Of a stretch of 5,215 bases of DNA, positions 1 through 5,215 are shown in pieces; within the stretch, counting starts at the first letter, position 1, and each line of letters opens with the position of its first letter. The DNA is from Acidobacteriaceae bacterium (lineage in GTDB: Bacteria > Acidobacteriota > Terriglobia > Terriglobales > Acidobacteriaceae): the NCBI GenBank assembly GCA_003165855.1, contig PMXH01000323.1, positions 3,216 through 8,430 on the forward strand. Reading direction: 5' to 3'. Made by a program: the position numbers and the translations under genes. The notes below the pieces were generated by a model, which was given only the letters and a program-made list of their open reading frames with translations, searched no databases and had not been told where the DNA came from.

Positions 1-591
1 CTCGCGCCCGACAACTGGCAAGCCCGCACCGATCTCGCCGAGTTCTATCTGGAAGCTCCCGCCATCGTCGGCGGCGGCAAAGACAAGGCCCGCGCCCAGG
101 CTGCGCTTCTTTTGCCGTTGAATCCCGGCATCGCGCACTGGGTGAACGCCCGCATCGCCGAGAAAGACAAAGACACCACCACTGCCGAGCAGGAATATCG
201 CGCCGCCATCGACGTCAGCCACGGTGGCGCCTTTGCCTGGCTCAATCTCGCCGGCTTCTATCGCCACACCGGCCGCTTCGATGATATGGAGCAGGCCCTC
301 CGCACCATGGAGTCCCGTCCCCTCGACCGTCCCGGAGCCCTCGTGGATGGCGCTGGCCTCTTGCTTCGCACCGGCCGCAACTATCCCATGGCCATCCGCC
401 TCATGCGCCGCTACATCGCTTCCTCAAACACCGTCGAGGAATCTCCCGTCTTCAAGGCCAACTATCTGCTCGGAGAACTGCTGGAGAAACAAGGCAACCG
501 TCCCGCCGCCGCCGAGGAATACCGCGCCGCCCTCGCCCTAGCCCACACCTTCGCCCGCGCCCAGGATGCCCTCAAGCGCGTAACGCACTAA
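1..591 (+). CDS. TPR (tetratricopeptide repeat) protein, C-terminal part
   Basis: The reading frame is open from the first base to a TAA at 589-591, so this is the last 196 residues of a longer protein whose start is outside the window. An internal TTG at 112 is not a credible start, because the frame continues upstream with the same alanine-rich helical character. Four TPR-like helix pairs are visible at about residues 44-74, 77-107 (AWLNLAGFYRHTGRF), 113-142 and 150-181 (YLLGELLEKQGNRPAAAEEY). The segment before them carries LEAPAIVGGGKDKA, a phrase I associate with acidobacterial TPR proteins. TPRs are protein-protein interaction scaffolds; no enzymatic domain is visible here. An N-terminal signal peptide cannot be judged. 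Partner and cellular role are unknown. The gene converges on the exonuclease gene, with 25 bp between stop codons and no clear terminator. Confidence 0.85.
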   Translation, partial: LAPDNWQARTDLAEFYLEAPAIVGGGKDKARAQAALLLPLNPGIAHWVNARIAEKDKDTTTAEQEYRAAIDVSHGGAFAWLNLAGFYRHTGRFDDMEQALRTMESRPLDRPGALVDGAGLLLRTGRNYPMAIRLMRRYIASSNTVEESPVFKANYLLGELLEKQGNRPAAAEEYRAALALAHTFARAQDALKRVTH

Positions 592-616
592 ACGGAAACC
601 AATCGCTCAGCGCGCT

Positions 617-1504
617 CTATAACAGCTGCGCTCTCTTCGCTCCCGCCGATCGAACCCGCGCAAGCAATCCCGGCGCCTTCATTCGCTGGCACCATTCCTC
701 AAAGTTCTCGCGCGGTCCCTTCCATCGAAGGTCCTCGACCGTTTCAAACACCGGCACATCCAGCCGCAGCGTGGCCAGAGTGCGAAATAGCAGCGCTTCG
801 TCCCACGCCTGAAACAGCGCTTCCGCCAGCACTCGCGCCTTCCGGATGGACGCATTCCATTCTCGCCAATCCTTCGGAATATCTTCCAGGTGTGGATACC
901 GCGACAACACCATCGCCGCCGCCTTCACTCCCCACCCCGCCACTCCCGGAAATCCATCCGCGCTGTCCCCAACCACCGCCAGATAGTCCGGAATCGATTC
1001 CGGTTTCACTCCAAACTTAGCCACCACCCCAGCCTCGTCGCGCAAAACGTCGCGCCTGCGATCCAGTTGCACCACTCGTGTCCCCACCACGCACTGCGAC
1101 AGATCTTTGTCCGGCGTACAAATGAACACCTGCTTCACCCGCTCATCCTTCGCCGCTTTCCCGGCAGCCGACGCCAGCGCATCATCCGCCTCGTAGTAAA
1201 CCATCGGCCACACCACCACTCCCATCGCTTCCAGCGCCGCTTCCAGAATCGGAAACTGCGAAAGCAACTCCTCCGCCACGCCTTCGCTCGTCTTGTATCC
1301 CGGATAGAGTTCGTTGCGAAACGACTCCACCACATGGTCGGTTGCAACCCCAAGGTGAGTCGCGCCGCCCTCGATCATCGACAAAACCGATGTCAGCACT
1401 CCGCGCACCGCGCCAATCTCCTGCCCATTCACATCGGCCGACGCAGGCACCGCAAAAAAGTGCCGGAACAATTCATACGTCCCGTCAATAAAGTACACGT
1501 CCAT
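617..1504 (-). CDS. Stand-alone 5'-3' exonuclease (FEN / Pol I N-terminal domain family)
   Basis: This 295-residue protein matches the 5'-3' exonuclease domain of DNA polymerase I without a polymerase part, like stand-alone bacterial FEN proteins. Such enzymes remove 5' flaps and RNA primers using two metal ions in the cytoplasm. The acidic metal-ligand set looks complete: D7 (FIDGTYELF), D56, E105/D107/D108 (YEADDA), D132/D134 (TPDKDLSQ) and D180/D183. GDSADGFPGVAGWGVKAA at 179-196 is the helix-hairpin-helix DNA-binding region. Two positions differ from the classic pattern: G184 where DNIPG has Asn, and YKTSE at 70-74 where an Arg usually follows YK. The ATG at 1504-1502 is preceded by GGAG (plus-strand 1514-1517) at 9-nt spacing, supporting this start. 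The gene is divergent from the S4-domain gene. It could act in Okazaki-fragment processing or repair; its actual substrate is inferred from the family. Confidence 0.9.
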   Translation of the reverse strand: MDVYFIDGTYELFRHFFAVPASADVNGQEIGAVRGVLTSVLSMIEGGATHLGVATDHVVESFRNELYPGYKTSEGVAEELLSQFPILEAALEAMGVVVWPMVYYEADDALASAAGKAAKDERVKQVFICTPDKDLSQCVVGTRVVQLDRRRDVLRDEAGVVAKFGVKPESIPDYLAVVGDSADGFPGVAGWGVKAAAMVLSRYPHLEDIPKDWREWNASIRKARVLAEALFQAWDEALLFRTLATLRLDVPVFETVEDLRWKGPRENFEEWCQRMKAPGLLARVRSAGAKRAQLL

Positions 1505-1574
1505 CCCGTTCCGCTCCGCCGTTCCGCCGATGATGTTATAGGATCAAACAGCTTAAGAATCTTCCCTGAAGAAG
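1505..1574. promoter_or_regulatory. Divergent intergenic region, likely promoters for exonuclease and S4 gene
   Basis: The 70 bp between the two divergent start codons must hold both promoters unless transcription enters from outside. An AT-rich patch lies at 1535-1560 in otherwise GC-rich DNA. On the minus strand TATAAC (plus-strand 1540-1535) is a good -10 match, placing a start site about 24 nt before the exonuclease ATG. The same patch on the plus strand gives weaker -10 candidates (TATAGG at 1537-1542 or TAGGAT at 1539-1544) for the S4 gene. I find no convincing -35 box at 16-18 bp spacing for either, so the exact promoters are uncertain. Confidence 0.3.
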
Positions 1575-1967
1575 ATGGACCAATCCATGACCACCGTACG
1601 CATCGATAAATGGCTCTGGGCCGCCCGATTCTTCAAGACCCGATCCCTGGCCGCGCGCTCCTGTGAACTCAGCAGAATCGAGTCCAACCGCCAGCCCGCC
1701 AAGCCCGCGCGCGAAGTCCGCATTGGCGACATGTTACGGATAACCAACGATGGCGGCGATTTTGAGGTCGAAGTCCTGCTCCTCAGCGAAGTGCGCGGCC
1801 CCGCCTCCGTCGCGCAAACCCTCTACCGCGAAACCGAGCCCAGCCGCGAACTCCGCCAGAAAGTAGCCGCCGAGCGCAAAGCCGCGCTGCAATTCGAGGA
1901 GCTACCCGCGGGCCGCCCCTCCAAACGCGACCGCCGCAGAATCATCCAGTTCCGCGGCCGCTCCTGA
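1575..1967 (+). CDS. hslR: S4-domain RNA-binding protein, Hsp15/HslR family
   Basis: This 130-residue protein begins with the S4 fold signature RIDKWLWAARFFKTRSLAA (residues 9-27), followed by KPAREVRIGDMLRI (43-56). It ends in a basic tail RPSKRDRRRIIQFRGRS. Both the RxDKWLWAARFxKTR opening and the RPxKxxRR..xF ending are hallmarks of Hsp15. In E. coli Hsp15 is a heat-shock protein that binds free 50S subunits carrying peptidyl-tRNA and helps recycle them; the same role is inferred here. The S4 loop that normally reads GxVxVNG is altered to SRIESNRQ (33-40). A second in-frame ATG at 1587 (MTTVRIDKW) is an equally possible start: GAAGAAG at 1568-1574 abuts the first ATG but lies 12 nt before the second. 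The stop is 7 bp from the kinase stop on the other strand. Confidence 0.88.
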   Translation: MDQSMTTVRIDKWLWAARFFKTRSLAARSCELSRIESNRQPAKPAREVRIGDMLRITNDGGDFEVEVLLLSEVRGPASVAQTLYRETEPSRELRQKVAAERKAALQFEELPAGRPSKRDRRRIIQFRGRS

Positions 1968-1974
1968 CTGCCTG

Positions 1975-4656
1975 CTATTTTTTCAGGCCGGCGGTGAAGT
2001 TGGTGACAACCGTGACTGGCTGATTGACCTCCTGCGAGACTCGCTCCAACAGCAGTCGTTTGCCGTCGGGAGAAACGCTGTAGAAGGGGATTGTCAGAAC
2101 CGTCCACTGGCTGACCAGCGTCTGCGGAGCTCCGAATTCAAGCGCGCCCCCAACCTCTTTCACCGGGACCGTGAGAATGGATTGGTTGAGATCGAAATAG
2201 AAAAGCTCTTTTCCGTCCGCACTCCAGTGCGGGATCTGTCCGCCATTCGGTGAGACCTGCCATTTGCCCTGGCCGCCGCCGTAGGCCTCCACGTAAACTT
2301 CCCCCCGGCCAGACTCGACTGAATTGTAGGCAAGCCAGCGGCCGTCCGGGGAAAGCGTCGCGCTGGTTCCGTGGGCCAGGATCTGCCGCGGTTTTCGGTC
2401 TCCATCCAGCGACACAGCCCATATCCCCTCCTCTTTTTGAGTAAAAAGGTTCGGGGAATAAAACAGGGTCTTGCCGTCGCGTGACCAATCGTTGGGAGCG
2501 ACAACAACCCCGATCTGGTCAGGGACTACTAATTCTTCCGCGCCGGTGCCGTCTGCCGGCTTGCGGTAGATGCCGCCGGAGACCGCGCGCAAGGAGCCAT
2601 AGGCGATCCACTTGCCATCGGGTGACCAGACAGGAAAAGTATTTCCGGTCGGGCCGAAGGTAAGGCGGGTGCGTACGCCACGCGCCAGATCGAGAGACCA
2701 CACGTCATTGACGCCGGTATCCATCGTGAGAGCAACCCGGTCGCCCTGTGGCGACAGGCGGGCGAACTGCAGGTTTTGCAGGTTGTCGGCGGCCACGCTC
2801 AACTGTTTTCCGCTGCGGTCCATCCAAACCAGTTGAACCCCGCCGGAACTGCCATTGCCAAACGCCAGCAGCCCGTTGTCGGTCGCGGAAGCCCCCATGC
2901 GCCAGGTGGTGACGTCGTTCAACACGCCGGAAGAAACCGTTTGCGGTTCGCCGCTCAACTCGCCCTTCTCGGGGTCAAAGGGCTGGGCCATCAGCTGGTC
3001 GCCGCGGCCAAACAGAAGAAATCCAGCCGCATAAATGGCGTTGCTCTGGGAGTGAATCAGCAGCCGGTTCTCGCGGCCATCCAGCGAGGCATAGTAAATC
3101 GCGTTATTGGATACCTTGGAAGGGTCGTGGTGCATGGCGAAGTAGAGAAAGTGTTTGCCATCGGGAAGAAAAAACGGCCAGCGGTGGGACGAGTGCAGAG
3201 AGCTGTCCAGTTTTATAAGCGGGGCGGCGGGAGAGCCTCCGCTGGCGTTGATCTGCAGCAACCCGGAGATGGGAGACGGGGAGAACACAATCACGCCGCT
3301 CGGACTCCAGGCGCCGCCTCGCCCCAGTTGCGCATCACAAAGAGCCTGCGCCGTGGTGCCGTTGAGTTCGATCGTCCTCAGCTTGCCGTTGGCGAAGAAC
3401 CCGATCGAACGGCTGTCGGGCGACCAGAAAGGAAAGATGGCATTGCTCGTATCCGGCAGAGCGTGCTGGTCGGAGGCATTCATGGGGCGCACCCAGATGG
3501 AAGTCTTGCCGTCGGCCCCCGTCGCGGTAAAGGCCAGATACGCGCCATCGGGCGAGAGCACAGGCGGTCCGGCGACGTCCGAGGTCAGCCGAAAGTGCGT
3601 GTCCGGCGGCGGATTGATGACAGCACGAATGCTCGGGCTTGCCGCGGCGGGGCGGTGAACGAAAAATCCGGCGAGTATTCCCAGAACAATCGCCGCCGCG
3701 ACCGCGCCAATCCACAAAACGCGGCTTCGTCCCGGAGCAGCTTCTGCATCGGCTGGCGTAGAACGAAGCGATCCAATCCAGCGCAGCCCCATCGCGACGT
3801 CGTGCGCCGATTGGAAGCGCTCAGCCGGATCTTTGGCCAGGCATGCGGATATCACCTGATCGAGCATCGGCGGCGCCAGCGGCTGGCTGGCTGCGATGGG
3901 CTCCGGATCTCTTTCCAGAATCGCCGTGAATACGCTCAGTTGCGACTTGCCTTCAAAAGCCCGGCGTCCCGTGGCCATTTCATAAAGAACGCATCCGAAG
4001 CTGAACAGGTCGCTGCGGGCATCGGCCTCCGCGCCCTGCAAAAGTTCGGGGGCCATGTATTGAAAAGTTCCCACGATCGAACCCTTCTGCGTGAGCGGCG
4101 ACGCAGCCGAGGTGAGCGAAGCCAGATTCATCGTCGGCGTCGAAGGAGTGAACGGCCCCACCGCCTGCGAGCCAATCGACACTTCTGGCTTGGCCAGCCC
4201 GAAGTCCATCAGCTTTGCGCCCGCTTTGGTCAGCATGATGTTCGCCGGCTTCAGATCGCGGTGGATAATGCCCTGCTGATGCGCCTTCTCCAGCGCTTCT
4301 GCGATCTCCGTCCCAATCTTCACCACCTGATCGAGAGGCAGCGCGCCTTTCTTCAGACGCTCGGCCAGCGTTTGCCCTTCCAGATACTCCATCACCAGGA
4401 AGTCGGTGCCGTCCTGCGAGCCGATGTCGTAAAGCGTGCAGATATTCGAATGTTGCAGCGCGGAGATGGCTTTGGCTTCACGCTCCATGCGCTGTTTCAG
4501 TTCCGGGTGAGACGAAAGATGCGAGGGCAGAACCTTGATGGCAACGGTGCGCTCCAGCCGCGTGTCCTTGGCGCGATACACCTCGCCCATCCCGCCCGCG
4601 CCTAGAGGAGACTGAATTTCATAGGGACCAAGTTTCGTGCCAGAAGTGAGAGCCAT
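1975..4656 (-). CDS. Transmembrane Ser/Thr protein kinase with C-terminal TolB/WD40-like beta-propeller
   Basis: This 893-residue protein joins a PASTA-less Hanks-type kinase to a large sensor-like region. Kinase landmarks: glycine loop GAGGMGEVY (19-27), VAIK with K41, E60 of helix C, HRDLKPAN (132-139, catalytic D134), DFG (151-153), MAPE (201-204), D216 and R280. The stretch between DFG and MAPE is long (about 47 residues) and rich in Ser/Thr, offering many autophosphorylation sites. A hydrophobic segment at 313-333 is the single membrane span, so the kinase should be cytoplasmic and the C-terminal part outside the membrane. From about 360 onward, W/LSPDG-type strands recur at about 43-50 residues (367, 411, 450, 496, 541, 589, 634, 677, 724, 768, 811, 861), consistent with two six-bladed propellers. 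Substrate and ligand are unknown. The frame stays open 51 codons upstream to an ATG at 4809, but that stretch is repeat-derived, and MALTSGTKLGPYEI at 4656 is where kinase homology starts. Confidence 0.92.
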   Translation of the reverse strand: MALTSGTKLGPYEIQSPLGAGGMGEVYRAKDTRLERTVAIKVLPSHLSSHPELKQRMEREAKAISALQHSNICTLYDIGSQDGTDFLVMEYLEGQTLAERLKKGALPLDQVVKIGTEIAEALEKAHQQGIIHRDLKPANIMLTKAGAKLMDFGLAKPEVSIGSQAVGPFTPSTPTMNLASLTSAASPLTQKGSIVGTFQYMAPELLQGAEADARSDLFSFGCVLYEMATGRRAFEGKSQLSVFTAILERDPEPIAASQPLAPPMLDQVISACLAKDPAERFQSAHDVAMGLRWIGSLRSTPADAEAAPGRSRVLWIGAVAAAIVLGILAGFFVHRPAAASPSIRAVINPPPDTHFRLTSDVAGPPVLSPDGAYLAFTATGADGKTSIWVRPMNASDQHALPDTSNAIFPFWSPDSRSIGFFANGKLRTIELNGTTAQALCDAQLGRGGAWSPSGVIVFSPSPISGLLQINASGGSPAAPLIKLDSSLHSSHRWPFFLPDGKHFLYFAMHHDPSKVSNNAIYYASLDGRENRLLIHSQSNAIYAAGFLLFGRGDQLMAQPFDPEKGELSGEPQTVSSGVLNDVTTWRMGASATDNGLLAFGNGSSGGVQLVWMDRSGKQLSVAADNLQNLQFARLSPQGDRVALTMDTGVNDVWSLDLARGVRTRLTFGPTGNTFPVWSPDGKWIAYGSLRAVSGGIYRKPADGTGAEELVVPDQIGVVVAPNDWSRDGKTLFYSPNLFTQKEEGIWAVSLDGDRKPRQILAHGTSATLSPDGRWLAYNSVESGRGEVYVEAYGGGQGKWQVSPNGGQIPHWSADGKELFYFDLNQSILTVPVKEVGGALEFGAPQTLVSQWTVLTIPFYSVSPDGKRLLLERVSQEVNQPVTVVTNFTAGLKK

Positions 4657-4665
4657 GCGTGCGCA

Positions 4666-4671
4666 ATTATA
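4666..4671 (-). promoter_or_regulatory. -10 box (TATAAT) of the kinase gene, probable leaderless promoter
   Basis: The minus strand reads TATAAT followed by nine bases and then the kinase ATG (4656-4654). A start site 6-8 bp downstream of the box would fall within about 1-3 nt of the ATG, so the transcript would be leaderless or nearly so. No Shine-Dalgarno sequence fits before this ATG, which agrees with that reading. The -35 region is weak: the best candidate is TTGCGC at a short 15-bp spacing. The motif GCGCA occurs three times around the box (plus-strand 4660-4664, 4677-4681, 4686-4690). Perfect hexamers arise by chance in AT-rich DNA, but this one is flanked by GC-rich sequence. Confidence 0.5.
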
Positions 4672-4721
4672 GCCTGTGCGCCGGATGCGCAAAGCCCTTG
4701 GGTGGCGCGTTGCCCATGTGA

Positions 4722-4741
4722 GTCGGACACTCCTGTCCGAC
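4722..4741. repeat. Palindromic element, 7-bp perfect stem
   Basis: GTCGGAC (4722-4728) pairs perfectly with GTCCGAC (4735-4741) across a 6-nt loop ACTCCT. It lies directly against repeat copy A and 51 bp upstream of the kinase -10 box. No T-run follows on either strand, so it does not look like an intrinsic terminator. It resembles short palindromes scattered between genes in acidobacterial genomes; that comparison is from memory. Confidence 0.55.
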
Positions 4742-4786
4742 GCCTTTGACTTCGATCTTGCCGTTGACCGGGAAGGCACGTCTTCA
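4742..4786 (+). repeat. Dispersed repeat, copy A (about 45 bp)
   Basis: This stretch aligns with 4935-4980 over 46 columns with 38 identities and one gap. The best-conserved blocks are TTGACTT near the left end and GACCGGGAAG in the middle, followed by GGCACG and CTTCA. It does not continue into the GGCTTCAGCCG palindrome seen in copy B and so looks more decayed. The two copies are in the same orientation, 193 bp apart. It overlaps the rejected upstream extension of the kinase frame, which argues that the extension is not coding. Confidence 0.65.
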
Positions 4787-4833
4787 TAGGCTGCGGAAAG
4801 ACTCACCATTGCCGCCCTGTCATGCTGAGCGAA

Positions 4834-4860
4834 GTAGGATCGTCCAAAGGACGATCCTAC
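4834..4860. repeat. Perfect 12-bp-stem palindrome inside a 'TGCTGAGCGAAG' repeat
   Basis: GTAGGATCGTCC (4834-4845) pairs perfectly with GGACGATCCTAC (4849-4860) across a 3-nt AAA loop. The hairpin is framed by a second inverted pair, ATGCT (4822-4826) and AGCAT (4869-4873), so the unit spans roughly 4816-4877. The flanks (CATGCTGAGCGAAG and GCCGAAGCATCC) match my memory of a very abundant intergenic repeat in Acidobacteriota genomes. No T-run follows either arm, so a terminator function is not indicated. An unbroken perfect stem of this length implies a recent origin or selection on the structure. Confidence 0.8.
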
Positions 4861-4934
4861 GCAGCCGAAGCATCCCTACCGCCATCACAAAGCCCGACAG
4901 AAATATCCACCCGACAACAACCTTATCGAGGCCT

Positions 4935-4985
4935 GCCATTGACTTTGATTTTAACGTGGACCGGGAAGGGCACGGCTTCAGCCGC
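4935..4985 (+). repeat. Dispersed repeat, copy B, with terminal CGGCTTCAGCCG palindrome
   Basis: Positions 4935-4980 align with copy A at 4742-4786 (38 of 46 columns identical). This copy continues into a small palindrome, CGGCT/AGCCG around a 2-nt TC spacer at about 4973-4984. GGGAAGGGCACGGCTTCAGCC is the kind of string I associate with a dispersed acidobacterial repeat, from memory only. Copy B is followed immediately by the AAGGGG/CCCCTT hairpin. Confidence 0.65.
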
Positions 4986-4986
4986 T

Positions 4987-5001
4987 AAGGGGAACCCCCT
5001 T
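4987..5001. repeat. Small inverted repeat AAGGGG/CCCCTT
   Basis: AAGGGG (4987-4992) pairs with CCCCTT (4996-5001) across a 3-nt loop. It directly follows repeat copy B and may be part of the same element. It is short enough that chance cannot be excluded. Confidence 0.4.
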
Positions 5002-5045
5002 CAGATCGAGGCATTTGTTAAATCATGCCATTCCGTACCGGGTGC

Positions 5046-5094
5046 CGGGTGCCCCCACGTCTCGCGTCCTTTGCGAGACGTGGGCCGGCGCCCG
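5046..5094. repeat. Long palindromic element, about 20-bp two-part stem
   Basis: The inner stem is a perfect 12 bp: CCCACGTCTCGC (5054-5065) with GCGAGACGTGGG (5073-5084), loop GTCCTTT. It extends outward through CGGGTGCC (5046-5053) with GGCGCCCG (5087-5094), 8 bp with one G-U pair, leaving only a two-base bulge (5085-5086). Left of it GCCGGGT is duplicated in tandem (5045-5051 repeats the preceding heptamer), giving an alternative outer pairing from 5039. There is no T-run after the stem on either strand, so an intrinsic terminator is unlikely. An origin as a mobile palindromic repeat fits better. Confidence 0.75.
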
Positions 5095-5192
5095 TAGGTG
5101 ATCAAAGCGGAAGGGTAAATAAGAGTGTGCGTGAAAACTGAATTCTGGGCGAAGATGTGGTGCGGAACCCCCGCATCCCAGTCCCGACAGAG

Positions 5193-5215
5193 CCTGCCCT
5201 AAGCGAAGTCGAAGG
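5193..5215 (+). repeat. Partial copy of a 'CTGAGCGAAGTCGAAGG'-type repeat, cut by window end
   Basis: The last bases read CCTGCCCTAAGCGAAGT followed by CGAAGG. CTAAGCGAAGT (5199-5209) matches CTGAGCGAAGT at 4825-4835 in 10 of 11 positions, but the sequences differ on both sides, so it is probably a related repeat type rather than the same one. It runs off the window edge, so its full length is unknown. Confidence 0.45.

Larger units (their letters stand above)
4657..5215. other. Gene-free intergenic region made of nested short repeats
   Basis: I find no credible gene in these 559 bp. The open frames present run through palindromes and repeat copies, show no domain, and lack ribosome binding sites. 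What fills the region is a row of unlike palindromic or repeated units, listed separately: a hairpin at 4722, repeat copy A at 4742, a 12-bp stem at 4834, repeat copy B at 4935, a small hairpin at 4987, a long stem at 5046 and a partial repeat at 5193. There is also a weak 5-bp inverted repeat GGCAT/ATGCC at 5010-5029 and a weak one TGCGG/CCGCA at 5161-5175. In 5095-5192 I see nothing else recognisable. No transposase or target-site duplication is visible. Confidence 0.7.

Noticed and set aside
890..1609. 239-codon plus-strand open frame antisense to the exonuclease
   Set aside because: Its translation is extremely His/Arg-rich and has no domain, while the opposite strand encodes a complete exonuclease motif set. 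It also runs through the divergent intergenic region into the S4 gene.
1970..1988. Possible terminator GCCTG...CAGGC between the S4 and kinase genes
   Set aside because: The stem is only 5 bp, and the T-run lies in the loop rather than after the stem, so it does not fit an intrinsic terminator on either strand.
2776..4605. 609-codon open frame on the plus strand, antisense to the kinase gene
   Set aside because: It is the mirror of a gene with strong, ordered kinase and propeller motifs. Its own translation is Arg/His/Gln-rich with no recognisable domain, as expected for antisense frames in GC-rich coding DNA.
4657..4809. 51-codon N-terminal extension of the kinase gene
   Set aside because: It contains the TATAAT box, the 4722 hairpin and repeat copy A, and its translation is basic and unlike the family. 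Kinase homologues begin at the MALTSGTKLG start.
4834..5094. Intrinsic terminators at the two long hairpins
   Set aside because: Neither 12-bp stem is followed by a T-run on either strand, and no gene in the window ends at them.
4822..5097. 91-codon plus-strand frame in the gene-free region (also one at 4746-4988)
   Set aside because: Both run through palindromes and repeat copies, lack a ribosome binding site and any domain. Their amino-acid sequence is simply translated repeat.
4717..5215. CRISPR array
   Set aside because: The repeats are of several unrelated kinds, only one unit has two copies, those are diverged and irregularly spaced, and no cas gene is near.

Overview
The window looks like a piece of an Acidobacteriota chromosome (class Terriglobia or close kin). 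It is GC-rich. Its largest gene is a transmembrane Ser/Thr kinase that opens with MALTSGTKLGPYEI and ends in a TolB/WD40-like beta-propeller, an architecture greatly expanded in Acidobacteriota. The gene-free end is packed with short palindromic repeats of the 'ATGCTGAGCGAAG...GAAGCAT' kind that litter genomes of this group. The assignment rests on remembered family features, not on a database search.

Layout, left to right. Positions 1-591 (+) hold the C-terminal 196 residues of a tetratricopeptide-repeat protein whose start lies outside the window. It converges, with a 25-bp gap, on a stand-alone 5'-3' exonuclease (FEN/Pol I N-terminal type) at 617-1504 (-). A 70-bp divergent intergenic region separates the exonuclease from a small S4-domain RNA-binding protein of the Hsp15/HslR family at 1575-1967 (+). 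That gene converges, with only 7 bp between stop codons, on the 893-residue kinase-propeller gene at 1975-4656 (-). The kinase has a perfect TATAAT box only 9 bp before its chosen ATG, which suggests a leaderless transcript.

The remaining 559 bp (4657-5215) have no convincing gene. They contain several unlike palindromes, two diverged copies (38 of 46 aligned columns) of one about 45-bp unit, and a partial repeat cut by the window edge. I read this as a nest of intergenic repetitive elements.

The genes do not form an operon: each neighbouring pair is convergent or divergent. There is no mobile element, RNA gene, CRISPR array or defence cassette that I can support. The points most worth a second look are the repeat nest, the twelve-blade (probably two six-bladed) sensor region of the kinase with its enlarged activation segment, the probable leaderless start, and altered motif residues in the exonuclease and S4 protein. 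I do not see a previously undescribed system.
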